A stretch of 64,000 nucleotides of DNA from JAGOPY01 sp964619555 (GTDB lineage Bacteria; Bacteroidota; Bacteroidia; Bacteroidales; JAGOPY01), in assembly GCA_964619555.1 (NCBI GenBank), contig CAZUDV010000020.1, forward strand, positions 3,463-67,462, in the 5' to 3' direction. The notes beneath the pieces were generated by a model. That model did no database searches. It saw only the letters and a program-made list of their open reading frames with translations, and was not told the origin of the DNA. Of the stretch, positions 51,565 to 61,230 are shown in pieces. Position 1 is the stretch's first letter. Each line of letters begins with the position of its first letter. The translations under genes were made by a program, and so were the position numbers.

Positions 51565-53895
51565 TTGGTGCCGACTCCCATCTACCTTGATTACAACGCT
51601 ACCACCCCCGTTCACCCGGAAGTCCTGGGGGCCATGATGCCATTCTTTGAAAAGGCTTATGGCAATCCTTCGAGCAATCATCCTTTCGGTGCAGAGGCCA
51701 AACGCGCCGTGGAGCATGCCAGGGCGCAGGTGGCCGCCCTACTCGGATGCAAACCCTACGAGATCATTTTTACCAGCGGCGGTAGCGAATCCAACAACCT
51801 GGCTATCAAGGGCGTCGCTCATCAATACCGGGACAGGGGAAACCACATCATTACCTCGGCCATCGAACACCCGGCCGTGGCTGAAGTCTGCCGCTATCTG
51901 AGCGATGAAGGGTATGAGATCACCTGGCTTCCGGTCGACCGGTACGGCAGGGTCTACCCGGACGACGTCAGGCATGCCGTCCGGACTTCCACCGTTCTCA
52001 TCTCCATCATGCATGCCAACAATGAGATCGGAACCATACAGCCTGTTCGGGAGATCGCTGAAATAGCCCGCAGTTCCGGTGTCTTCTTCCATACCGACGC
52101 TGCCCAGTCGGCCGGTAAGGTCTCCGTGGAAAACCTGGGCGTTGACCTGCTCTCCCTGGCCGGGCATAAAATGTATGCACCCAAAGGCATCGGGGCCTTG
52201 TTTGTTAAAGAAGGCATAAAACTGGAGAAACTCATCCATGGAGCCGATCATGAGCACAATCTGAGAGCGGGGACGGAAAATGTAGCCCTGATTGCCGGCC
52301 TGGGCAAAGCCTGTGAGCTGGCAAAACGGGACCTGGAAAGTATTGCACGGCATACACAAACTATGCGTGACCTGCTGCAGGACGAATTGCTCGGATACAT
52401 ACCCGGAGCCGTGGTGAACGGTCACCCGGAATCGCGGCTGCCCAATACCCTGAGCCTCTCATTTCCCGGCGCCGATGCCAGCCTGATCCTCTCCGGGATA
52501 TCGGCAGATGTCGCCGCCTCGGCCGGTGCAGCCTGCCATGCCGGCGGCGCGGAGATCTCGGCAACTCTGTCAGCCATCAACCTTCCGTTCGACACGGCCC
52601 GAGGCACCATCCGTTTCTCCACCGGGCGAAATACCACGGAGAAAGAGATCAGAACTGCGGTCGGGATCCTTGCCGCTGCTTATGAAAAGATAGCCGGGAG
52701 GCGTGAGCCTGGAGCAAATATATTACGACCTGCATTGGAACACCGGCATCCAAAACCCGTATCCCCGCGCGCCAAACCACCGATTCAAATCCCGGAACCC
52801 GGAACCCACAGTTCAGCACTCAGTCCTCAGACCTATAAATTGACCCAATTTACTTCCGGCCTTGGCTGTGCCTGCAAACTCCGCCCACAGGTACTGGAAC
52901 AGGTGCTGAAGCGCCTTCCCCAGGCGTTGCAACCGGATATATTGGTCGGTACGGAGAACTCCGACGATGCCGCGGTCTACCGCATCAACGACAGCCAGGC
53001 TGTCGTGCAGACCCTCGATTTTTTCACCCCGATCGTGGATGATCCCTATACCTTTGGCGCTATTGCTGCGGCCAATGCCCTGAGCGACATATATGCCATG
53101 GGCGCGACGCCGCTGTTTGCCCTGAATATAGTGGCATTCCCGTCGAACCGGATGCCCATTGACGTGCTGGAGCAGATCCTCCAGGGCGCCTCTGACAAGG
53201 CTGCAGAGGCCGGCATTCCCATCATCGGCGGCCATACCATAGACGATCCCGAGCCGAAGTTCGGCCTGGCAGTCACCGGCATCGTTAACCCGGAAAAGAT
53301 CCTCCGGAATAAGGGCGCCAGACCGGGCGATACTCTCATCCTGACCAAACCGATCGGCACCGGCATCCTGGCCACGGCGCTGAAGCGGGGAATGCTCTCG
53401 GGAACCGGCAGCCTGGCAGGTGAAGCGGAATCCGGGATCCGGAATCCGGAATTTATAGCCTCGATGCTGACCCTCAACAAAGCCGCTGCCGAAGCCATGG
53501 CCGGATTCTCCGTGAGTTCCTGCACCGACATCACAGGCTTCGGGCTGCTCGGGCACCTGCACGAAATGACCTCTGCGAGTGGGGTGGATGCCATGCTCCT
53601 GGCCGCAAACGTTCCGGTCCTTCCCGGTGCCCCGGAAATGGCGTCAGCCGGCGTGGTGCCCGGCGGGACGCTCGACAACCGCGATTATACCTCGCTATTT
53701 GTCAGCTACGGACCGGATGTCAGCGATTTGATGAAGGTTATCCTCAACGATGCGCAGACATCCGGCGGATTGCTGATCGCCCTTCCCGAAGCATATGCCG
53801 CGGATTTGATGAAAAAGTTGCAGGACAAAAGGGTGAAAGGCGTTATCATCGGTAAGATCACGGCTCCCGGTAGTGGCCTGATTTCAATAAAATGA
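51565..53895 (+). CDS. selD: cysteine desulfurase (NifS/IscS)-selenide water dikinase (SelD) fusion
   Basis: Residues 1-377 form a class V PLP cysteine desulfurase. PLP lysine K202 lies in SLAGHKMYAPKG, and the active-site cysteine C324 in GAACHAGG. A Pro-rich linker (about 378-424) leads to a complete SelD (425-776) with catalytic GLGCACKLRP (C435, C437, K438) and the AIRS-like ATP site segments DDAAVYRI and TDITGFGLLGHL. The fusion would pass selenium from selenocysteine directly to selenophosphate synthesis. Start is TTG 51565, or GTG 51568. The selA, selB or tRNA-Sec genes are not in the window. Confidence 0.92.
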   Translation: MVPTPIYLDYNATTPVHPEVLGAMMPFFEKAYGNPSSNHPFGAEAKRAVEHARAQVAALLGCKPYEIIFTSGGSESNNLAIKGVAHQYRDRGNHIITSAIEHPAVAEVCRYLSDEGYEITWLPVDRYGRVYPDDVRHAVRTSTVLISIMHANNEIGTIQPVREIAEIARSSGVFFHTDAAQSAGKVSVENLGVDLLSLAGHKMYAPKGIGALFVKEGIKLEKLIHGADHEHNLRAGTENVALIAGLGKACELAKRDLESIARHTQTMRDLLQDELLGYIPGAVVNGHPESRLPNTLSLSFPGADASLILSGISADVAASAGAACHAGGAEISATLSAINLPFDTARGTIRFSTGRNTTEKEIRTAVGILAAAYEKIAGRREPGANILRPALEHRHPKPVSPRAKPPIQIPEPGTHSSALSPQTYKLTQFTSGLGCACKLRPQVLEQVLKRLPQALQPDILVGTENSDDAAVYRINDSQAVVQTLDFFTPIVDDPYTFGAIAAANALSDIYAMGATPLFALNIVAFPSNRMPIDVLEQILQGASDKAAEAGIPIIGGHTIDDPEPKFGLAVTGIVNPEKILRNKGARPGDTLILTKPIGTGILATALKRGMLSGTGSLAGEAESGIRNPEFIASMLTLNKAAAEAMAGFSVSSCTDITGFGLLGHLHEMTSASGVDAMLLAANVPVLPGAPEMASAGVVPGGTLDNRDYTSLFVSYGPDVSDLMKVILNDAQTSGGLLIALPEAYAADLMKKLQDKRVKGVIIGKITAPGSGLISIK

Positions 53896-53927
53896 GAAGC
53901 TGACCCTATCGGTTTTTCCCGGTATTT

Positions 53928-54872
53928 TCATTTCCCGCCCAGGGCATCCAGGTCCTTGATCCGGCAGCCAATTTCGCTTTGCCGGAGCTGAATGTATCCT
54001 TCTTTTTCCACCACCTGCTGTCCGGTCGTAAAGATCCACTTCAGAAAGGAACGGGTGGCCGGATCAGGTGGCTTTTCCTTCATCACAACATAGAGGGTCG
54101 GGTGAAGGTGAAACTGGTATTTCCCGGTCCATATGGCCCGTTTCATCAGGTGCAGGCTGTCGTAGAACAGGGGAGTCAGAACGGGGTAATCCCGGATGGG
54201 TAAGACCCTGATCCCTCGGGCCTGCGCATTGGTCTCTATGTCATAGGCATTGATATTGCTGCAGTATCCCAGTCCGAAACGGTCGCTGCGGATGGCTTCC
54301 ACCATATCGATATCCGAGTCCACCGGTTTGCCGGATAATTTCGAGGGATCCATATTGAGGAAATTCATCAGGTTGAAGGTATTGCCGGCCCGGATCGTTC
54401 GGTAGTAAATATTCAGCGGGTATTGGTTTTCCCTGGCAAGCGGGTACCACGAGGAAGTTTCATACATTTCGATGATCGTGGCCTTGTCGACGCCTTTTTT
54501 GAGGATGTCGGTATAGGGGTTCTCCTCGTTGACAATGAGCACAACCCCATGTTTGGCCACAGAAGAGATGCAATAATGAAGAGAATCCTCTTCCGGCAAG
54601 AGTTCGCGGGAGATCACGGCAATGCGCGAAGGGCCGTTCAGTGCGGCGATGCAGGAAGAACTCTCGTCGACCAGTATGTCGAAATAGATTTCCGGGTGCG
54701 ATTTCTGGTACTCCCCGGCCCATTTATTGGTCAGTCTTTCGCACGAAAAACAACTGGCGATCCGGATCGTATCCTGACCTGGTCCGACCGGTCCGTTGGC
54801 TTCACTGGAATCCTTTCCTGAATTGCACCCCAGGAAAATTAACGGAATGATAAAGAATATATACGGTTTCAT
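53928..54872 (-). CDS. orphan PstS-like substrate-binding lipoprotein
   Basis: Lipobox FLGC (C16) marks a lipoprotein. The PBP-like domain begins IRIASCFSCERLTNKWAGEY and ends with PPDPATRSFLKWIFTTGQQV plus VEKEGYIQL, a C-terminal pattern shared with the PstS-like protein at 41873-42844. It contains unusual cysteines near the ligand site (ASCFSCE and SSSCIAA). No permease or ATPase genes are adjacent, so it may serve another ABC system or act as a sensor. It converges with the NifS-SelD gene. Upstream (54873-55053) is extremely A/T-rich. Confidence 0.78.
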   Translation of the reverse strand: MKPYIFFIIPLIFLGCNSGKDSSEANGPVGPGQDTIRIASCFSCERLTNKWAGEYQKSHPEIYFDILVDESSSCIAALNGPSRIAVISRELLPEEDSLHYCISSVAKHGVVLIVNEENPYTDILKKGVDKATIIEMYETSSWYPLARENQYPLNIYYRTIRAGNTFNLMNFLNMDPSKLSGKPVDSDIDMVEAIRSDRFGLGYCSNINAYDIETNAQARGIRVLPIRDYPVLTPLFYDSLHLMKRAIWTGKYQFHLHPTLYVVMKEKPPDPATRSFLKWIFTTGQQVVEKEGYIQLRQSEIGCRIKDLDALGGK

Positions 54873-55053
54873 GATATATAGATTTTATATTAAATAAATA
54901 TATATATATTAAATACAAATATACGTATTATATATTCCTTTAGCAAGGAATTAATAAGGCTCCCTGAGGATTATCGGATTAAATTCATGAATTCTCTTAA
55001 AGTAAAATAAATGACTTCTTCCTGCAGTTATCATAGTACCTTATACTTACATT

Positions 55054-57375
55054 TTGAAGCAAAGGAAACGCATAAAACCCTGGAAGAAATTTATCTTCTG
55101 GCTTTCAGGCCTACTGGCTTTGATGATCCTCGGGATCTTCCTATTCATCGGAGCTGTCTGGTTCGGAGTATTTGGCAAACTGCCGGTGGAATCCGGGCTG
55201 CTCCGGCTGGAAGCCAGCACGGCGGCAAAGATCCTGGCCTCTGATGGCGAGTTGCTGGGCCTTTACTACCTGCAGAACCGGACCCATTCGAACCTTACTG
55301 ACCTGCCGCCGTACCTCATCGAAGCGCTCATTGCCACGGAAGATGCCCGGTTCTACCGGCACAACGGCATCGATGTACGCAGCACCCTTCGAGCCCTGAT
55401 TATGTCGGTCATCCTGCAGCAACGGCAATACGGCGGGGGAAGCACCATCAGCCAGCAACTGGCCAAGAACCTGTTTCCCAGGAAGGACCACGGCCTGCTG
55501 ACACTGCCCATGGCCAAGGTCAGAGAGATGCTCATCGCCATCCGGCTGGAAAATGTCTACACCAAAGAGCAGTTGCTGGAATTGTACTTCAACACCGTTT
55601 CTTTCGGAGAGAACACCTACGGCATCGAAACGGCCTCGCTGGTTTACTTTTCCAAGGAACCGGGGGAACTGAGCCTGGAAGAATCGGCCATGCTCATCGG
55701 GTTGCTCAAGGCGCCCACCGCCTACAATCCCAGGCTGAACCCTGAAACCGCCCGGGACCGGAGGAATATCGTCATCAGCCAGATGCAAAGGTACGGGTAT
55801 ATTGACGAACAAAAGAAAGCCAGGCTGCAGGCGATGCCGGTCAGGCTGCATTACAACCCGCTGGACAACGCCTCCGGCCTGGCGTCGTATTTCCGGGAGC
55901 ATATCCGGCTGCAGGCGCGGGAGATCCTCAAGGAGATCAACCGCACGACGGGCACCGAATATAACCTTTACACCAGCGGCCTGGAGGTGCGGACAACCCT
56001 GGTTGCCGGCATGCAGCGTTATGCCGAGACCTCTGTCCGGGAACACCTTTCCGTTTTACAGAAGCTGCTCAACAGGGAGCTCCGGGGCCGGGAACCGTGG
56101 CGCCGGGACATTTCCCTGGCCGGGCTGCAGATCTCCCAGAGCCGGCCGTACAGGCGGTTCATGGAAAGCGGCATGAGCCATGAACAGGCCATTGAAGCCA
56201 TGAAGGTCCCGCACACATCGCGGATATTTACCTGGGATGGGACACGCGATACAATCATGTCGTCGCTGGATTCCGTGCTGTATCATTTCGGATTGCTGCA
56301 ATGTGGCGTCGTGGCGGTGGAACCGGCCTCCGGGGCGGTCAGGGCATGGGTCGGAGGCGATGATTACGGTTTTTTTCAGTACGATCATGTAACCGGTCGC
56401 AGGCAGGCCGGTTCCACCTTCAAACCGGTCGTATATGCTGCTGCGCTTGAACAGGGGATCGACCCGTGCAGACTCTATCCGGCTGAGCCGGAGGTTTACC
56501 GGGATTACCAGGACTGGTCGCCACGGAACCACGACGAACGATACGAAGGATATTATTCGATGCAGGGGGCGCTGGTTCACAGTGTGAATACGGTGACCGT
56601 GAAGGTCCTGATGGATGCGGGCATTTCGGAGGTCGCCGTGATGGCCGGACGGCTGGGGATCACTTCGGAGCAGCCCCTGATGCCTTCAATGGCTCTGGGT
56701 TCCGGCGATGTGTCGCTCCTGGAACTGGCCGGTTCCTATGGCGTTTTCCTGGAGGATGGCCTGAAGACAGCGCCTTATGTCATCGAAGAGATCCGGAACC
56801 GGGAAGGGGAGGTGATTTACCGTCACGACCGAAGCGCCGGGCCTGTCCGCGTGATGGCCGCTTCCACGGCACAGGCCATGACCGGCATGTTGCAGGCTGT
56901 GGTGGAAAGGGGCACGGCCCGGTCCCTGCGAAGCCAGTATCATCTCGATGGATCGCTGGCGGGCAAGACCGGCACCACGCAGTCCATGGCCGACGGGTGG
57001 TTCATTGGCATGACCCCGTCGCTGGTCATCGGCGTCTGGGTGGGAGGCGACAGCCCGGTGGTGCGGTTCCAGGGCAGCAGTTACGGATATGCTTCCAATT
57101 CCGCGTTGCCGGTCTTCGCCGGCATGGTGTCCGGGATGCAGGCAGACCGCGGTATGCGGGAATACCTGGCGGGAGATTTCGGGTTGCCCGGGGAGCTGAC
57201 GGCTGAGCTTTCGTGCGAGGATTTCACGTTGCGGAAAGGGTTGCGGCAGCAGGCACGTACCGTAAGGCCGGACCGGCTCCAGCCGCCTGCCGCCGCCAGG
57301 CAGCACGAAAAGAAAAAAGAATCCGGCGCCCGTAAGTTCTTCAAAAAGGTCTTCGGCAAAAAAGACCGCCGATAA
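55054..57375 (+). CDS. class A (bifunctional) penicillin-binding protein, PBP1 type
   Basis: After one N-terminal helix (about residues 13-40) comes the GT51 glycosyltransferase domain with catalytic E96 in ATEDARFYRHNGID and GGSTISQQLAKNLF. The transpeptidase domain has S454-TF-K457, S510-V-N512 and K638-T-G640. It polymerises and cross-links peptidoglycan in the periplasm. The C-terminal end is Lys-rich. The start is a TTG at 55054 directly before the basic MKQRKRIKPWKK stretch; an ATG at 55011 is out of frame. At 773 residues it has normal length. Confidence 0.92.
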   Translation: MKQRKRIKPWKKFIFWLSGLLALMILGIFLFIGAVWFGVFGKLPVESGLLRLEASTAAKILASDGELLGLYYLQNRTHSNLTDLPPYLIEALIATEDARFYRHNGIDVRSTLRALIMSVILQQRQYGGGSTISQQLAKNLFPRKDHGLLTLPMAKVREMLIAIRLENVYTKEQLLELYFNTVSFGENTYGIETASLVYFSKEPGELSLEESAMLIGLLKAPTAYNPRLNPETARDRRNIVISQMQRYGYIDEQKKARLQAMPVRLHYNPLDNASGLASYFREHIRLQAREILKEINRTTGTEYNLYTSGLEVRTTLVAGMQRYAETSVREHLSVLQKLLNRELRGREPWRRDISLAGLQISQSRPYRRFMESGMSHEQAIEAMKVPHTSRIFTWDGTRDTIMSSLDSVLYHFGLLQCGVVAVEPASGAVRAWVGGDDYGFFQYDHVTGRRQAGSTFKPVVYAAALEQGIDPCRLYPAEPEVYRDYQDWSPRNHDERYEGYYSMQGALVHSVNTVTVKVLMDAGISEVAVMAGRLGITSEQPLMPSMALGSGDVSLLELAGSYGVFLEDGLKTAPYVIEEIRNREGEVIYRHDRSAGPVRVMAASTAQAMTGMLQAVVERGTARSLRSQYHLDGSLAGKTGTTQSMADGWFIGMTPSLVIGVWVGGDSPVVRFQGSSYGYASNSALPVFAGMVSGMQADRGMREYLAGDFGLPGELTAELSCEDFTLRKGLRQQARTVRPDRLQPPAAARQHEKKKESGARKFFKKVFGKKDRR

Positions 57376-57727
57376 AATCACCTCCCATATTCCACTCTTC
57401 CACCTTTCCACTTTTCCACTCTTCCACTTTTCCACCCTTCCACCTTTCCACTTTTTATAAACTTTTTCCTTGCATATCTAACTTTTCTTTATATTTGCCC
57501 TACGACCATCCCATCCGCCGCAGTGGGTTGTAGTAAAGATTAATTGATTTTAAACAAAATGAATTAATAGGGCTCATTGCGGAAAGCTTCATTTGCGGTT
57601 TTAAAAATATTTTCAAGGATATAGAAATGTTGCGTAATTGAATATATTCCGTCATATGGGAAGGGTAAATACTATGAATTTACACAAATGTTGTTCGTCA
57701 TGCGAAATAACCATTAAAGAGTAAAAA
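57376..57727. other. 352-base intergenic region with C/T minisatellite and A/T-rich leader
   Basis: The first part (57385-57455) is a pyrimidine-only tract of about 8-9-base TTCCACYYT units. TATATTTG at 57490-57497 fits the TAnnTTTG promoter element and would serve the SIR2 gene. An imperfect inverted repeat (CTACGACC with GGTTGTAG outer arms) lies at 57500-57534. A 22-codon open frame (57656-57724) with MGRVNTMNLHKCCSSCE ends 3 bases before the SIR2 ATG; whether it is translated is unknown. Nothing else is seen. Confidence 0.5.
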
Positions 57728-59077
57728 ATGGAAGCAAGTAAATTATTTGATAGCAATGAGAACAAGGCATTTGTCGGCAATACAGACAAACTCGCTGAAT
57801 GGTTAAGAACAGATGACGATAACCAAGAGAAAGCACTCGAACGAATAAAACTCCTTATCAAGAATTATCTTGAACTTGATAATGTTAGTTTTCTTTTTGG
57901 TTCCGGTTCATCTATACATCTCGGTGCTTTTTCTATAAGAAATTTTCCGGTAGAAGTTGAAAAATATATCAATACCAAGGGAGAGGAAATATCAACTGAA
58001 TTTACAAATACTATTAGGCATCTTCAAAATATTGGAGATGGAGATGAAATTGTTCGGGAAGGAACTGATATAAAGATTGAATATGAAAAAGTTTTAAACT
58101 ATCTGATTGCAAAGGATTTTACGCTTGATGAAGAAAATGCCGAAAGAACGGATAAGATAAAAGAATTAATTATAGTAATTAAAGAAGGGCTCTTTTCCGT
58201 ATGCAATATTGATTTACGCAAGATCCCAACAACCGTTTTAAGAAAGATAGTAAAACATAATAAAAAGGAATTATTTAAACCCGTTTTATCGAATAAATAT
58301 CATTTCCATGAAAAATTTGTAAAAGCGCTTTTGCAACGACCTTTAAACCTGAAAAGAGCAAACATTTTTTCATTAAACTATGATTTAGCTTTTGAATATG
58401 CATTTGATAAATTAGGAGTTTTCTACATTGATGGCTTTGCCGGTTTTCACAAAAGATATTTCAAACCGGAAACATTTGAATATGATATGTTTTATCCCGG
58501 TTCTACAACTGCTGGGAAAGTTCAGCGAATAGAAAAGGTAGTCAGATATTTTAAGCTACATGGTTCAATTTCATGGATAAACTCGGAAAAAAGAGATGCA
58601 AATAATCTATATGGTATTGAAGAATTGCCAATCCCGTTAATAGAAAAATCTAATAAAAAAGGCGATACTATAATTTATCCATCTGCTGTAAAAAAGTCCT
58701 ACACATTAGATTTTCCCTACTCTGAATTATTCAGACAATTTGCATCAACTATCTCTCATTCTCAATCAGTATTAGTTACTATTGGATATGCCTTTGCAGA
58801 TGAGCATATTAATGACATTATTTTCCAAGCACTATCAAATCCTTCATTTACATTAATAATTTTGGCTTATAGTAGCAATCCCGAAATTGAACGAATAAAG
58901 AAACTGAACGATTCAAGGATAATAATTTTAGAAGGAAATTATATTAGCGATTTCATTGTGTTTGCCGATAAAATTATGCCGGACTTTTATGATATAAAAA
59001 CCAAAGAGAAAGTAGCAAAAACACTTAACGACTATTTCGAGAATAGCAAAAAACCAACAGAAAACGAAATTGAATAG
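57728..59077 (+). CDS. SIR2-domain protein of a SIR2-HerA defence pair
   Basis: The N-terminal NAD-binding loop is FLFGSGSSIHLG (55-66), the catalytic-type Asn and Asp lie in SLNYDLAFEYAF (N217, D219), and the general base His is H278 in FKLHGSISW. A closing segment, IGYAFADEHINDIIFQAL, is typical of SIR2_2 proteins. In known SIR2-HerA systems this subunit degrades NAD+ during phage infection after assembling with the HerA ATPase. The gene is visibly A/T-rich compared with the neighbouring penicillin-binding protein gene, which suggests transfer. It is 2 bases upstream of herA. Confidence 0.88.
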   Translation: MEASKLFDSNENKAFVGNTDKLAEWLRTDDDNQEKALERIKLLIKNYLELDNVSFLFGSGSSIHLGAFSIRNFPVEVEKYINTKGEEISTEFTNTIRHLQNIGDGDEIVREGTDIKIEYEKVLNYLIAKDFTLDEENAERTDKIKELIIVIKEGLFSVCNIDLRKIPTTVLRKIVKHNKKELFKPVLSNKYHFHEKFVKALLQRPLNLKRANIFSLNYDLAFEYAFDKLGVFYIDGFAGFHKRYFKPETFEYDMFYPGSTTAGKVQRIEKVVRYFKLHGSISWINSEKRDANNLYGIEELPIPLIEKSNKKGDTIIYPSAVKKSYTLDFPYSELFRQFASTISHSQSVLVTIGYAFADEHINDIIFQALSNPSFTLIILAYSSNPEIERIKKLNDSRIIILEGNYISDFIVFADKIMPDFYDIKTKEKVAKTLNDYFENSKKPTENEIE

Positions 59078-59079
59078 CT

Positions 59080-61185
59080 ATGAGCGAAAGAAGAATAGGA
59101 AAAGTAATTTCAGTAGATAGTTTTCGGATTTTCATTAAACTGGATGAAGACCTCAAAAGCCTTTACAAAAGCGGTTATGAAGATATTTACGAAGTTGCGA
59201 GAATTAACTCATACTTAATAATCCCCATTGGTTCTGACAAAATTGTAGCAATGGTTACAAGGGTAAAAGCCATTGATGAAACTGAATTGTCAAAAGACAA
59301 AGAGGCAATATTTCTTACTGAATCCGCAAGATATTTAGTGGCCACAATGATTGGTACAATTGAAGGAGATAAAAGGTATATTCAAGGAGTTTATAATTAT
59401 CCGGTGTTAGATAATCCTGTTTGGTATGTTACGAAACGTGACCTTGATAACATATTTGACCAGAAAGAAAAAACCTCTATAGATTTTGAGAAAGATTATT
59501 ACTTACCAATTGGTTCATCACCTTCATTTTCAGATTATAAAATTAAAATTAATCCTGATAAGTTCTTTGGTAAACATGCTGCCATTCTTGGCAATACTGG
59601 CTCAGGTAAATCCTGTACATTAACTTCAATTGTACATAGCCTATTTGAGTTTTCATACAACGGCAAGAATCTTAAAAACGCTCATATAATAATCTTTGAC
59701 ACTAATGGAGAATATAAACAAGCATTTCAAGGCAACTCAGACAAAGGAATTTCTCCATTTAAGAAACTTGAATTAGTAAATCCCTTTCAAATAGACAAGA
59801 AGGGCATGAAAGTTCCCTATTGGTTTATGAATTTTGATGATTTTGATTATTTATTTGACCCAACAGCAGGTACTCAAGCACCAATTTTAAAGAGAGCACT
59901 TGGTCTGGCAAAAAGCAACACAGAAATTGAAGGAAAACCTTTATTAGATAGTTTTACTGAAAAAGGGATACTTGACTTAATTCAATCTTCACCAGACGAT
60001 ATTAAGAAGAAAAAGAAAAGACAAAATTTCGGTAATTGGGAATATAGAGCTGATAATGAAATAATAGGTCTCTCAAATGCTATTAATCCAAATGATGATG
60101 AAATAATTGAAAGTATAAAAACTATTTTGCAAACTTTAGGAAGTAACAATACGATAGACGCTGAACGAAATGCTATTTCGCAATTGGGGGAAAAATATCA
60201 AGAATATGTTAATTCTCAACAAGTCCAACAGATCACGGTAGACAAAAATATTGATTTACCAGTATGGTTTAATTTCACAGAATTAATATCATCATTTTTT
60301 GATCAAGCTATCAACGAACAAGAGACTTCAAGTAATAGAATCAGAGAGTTTGTTTCTACTTTGCGATTAAGACTTCAATCATACGTAAATGATGAACGTA
60401 TTGCAGATCCTTTACTTTTGAAACAGAAAGAAAATATAACTGATTCATTGGCTAAGTTTCTCGCTTTTGTACTTGGTGATTTTTGCAAAATTTATCAAGG
60501 AGCTGATGATGATACCTTTACGAATTTTTACAAAGAAAACTTAAACAAAGAAAATAACGAGAAACTCAAAGATGAAATCAGTCAAATCACGATAATCGAT
60601 ATGTCGCTACTTCCTTATGAAGTGTTAGAAACAATAACTGGCTTGGTTGGCAGATTAATTCTTGATTTTGTATCAAGATTCCCGGAAAAAGACAGAGGGA
60701 AAATGCCAATAGTTTTAGCACTGGAAGAAGCACAAAATTATATACCTGAGAAGAATAAAAATGACAAAGAATCTATTTCTAAAAAAGTGTTTGAACGAAT
60801 TGCGCGCGAAGGCAGAAAATATGGCATATCACTTTTGGTCTCCAGCCAACGACCTTTTGAACTTTCAAAAACCGTTTTGTCTCAATGCAACTCCTTTATT
60901 ATCCACAGGCTGCAAAATCCCGAAGATCAAAAGTATGTTCGGCAACTAGTTTCTTCGGCAAATGAAGATATTTTACAGCAACTACCAATATTACCACAAC
61001 AGCATGCAATTATTATGGGTGATGCAGTAAGAACACCTGTTCAAGTCAAAATCAGAACTGTTTCACCGACACCTAATAGCAATGATCCAAAGTTTATAGA
61101 GAACTGGTTATCAGAAAACGAAGAAGGATTTCCTAATTATAAAGCTATTTCAGAAGCATGGCAAAAGGGAGAAAAGTATCGGTGA
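59080..61185 (+). CDS. herA: HerA-type ATPase of a SIR2-HerA defence pair
   Basis: The N-terminal beta-barrel (HAS-barrel-like, about residues 1-120) is followed by a FtsK/HerA RecA fold. Walker A is GNTGSGKSCT (171-180), Walker B LALEEAQNYIP (around 545-555), and the arginine-finger/sensor region VSSQRPFELSKTVLSQCNSF follows. A long insertion of about 330 residues with a helical part separates the Walker motifs. HerA hexamers scaffold the SIR2 subunits. The start overlaps closely with the SIR2 stop (2-base gap), showing translational linkage. Confidence 0.88.
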   Translation: MSERRIGKVISVDSFRIFIKLDEDLKSLYKSGYEDIYEVARINSYLIIPIGSDKIVAMVTRVKAIDETELSKDKEAIFLTESARYLVATMIGTIEGDKRYIQGVYNYPVLDNPVWYVTKRDLDNIFDQKEKTSIDFEKDYYLPIGSSPSFSDYKIKINPDKFFGKHAAILGNTGSGKSCTLTSIVHSLFEFSYNGKNLKNAHIIIFDTNGEYKQAFQGNSDKGISPFKKLELVNPFQIDKKGMKVPYWFMNFDDFDYLFDPTAGTQAPILKRALGLAKSNTEIEGKPLLDSFTEKGILDLIQSSPDDIKKKKKRQNFGNWEYRADNEIIGLSNAINPNDDEIIESIKTILQTLGSNNTIDAERNAISQLGEKYQEYVNSQQVQQITVDKNIDLPVWFNFTELISSFFDQAINEQETSSNRIREFVSTLRLRLQSYVNDERIADPLLLKQKENITDSLAKFLAFVLGDFCKIYQGADDDTFTNFYKENLNKENNEKLKDEISQITIIDMSLLPYEVLETITGLVGRLILDFVSRFPEKDRGKMPIVLALEEAQNYIPEKNKNDKESISKKVFERIAREGRKYGISLLVSSQRPFELSKTVLSQCNSFIIHRLQNPEDQKYVRQLVSSANEDILQQLPILPQQHAIIMGDAVRTPVQVKIRTVSPTPNSNDPKFIENWLSENEEGFPNYKAISEAWQKGEKYR

Positions 61186-61230
61186 AAATGATGATAAAAA
61201 AGAGGAAGATGAATAAGCACGAACGCACAA

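Noticed and set aside
50401..51717. Transketolase gene extended to the ATG at 51717 (438 residues)
   Set aside because: The first 100 residues would be antisense to the start of the NifS-SelD gene and have no family similarity.
52813..53562. Minus-strand frames of 249 and 210 codons inside the SelD part
   Set aside because: Antisense shadows of a G/C-rich coding region; no signal, motif or plausible start.
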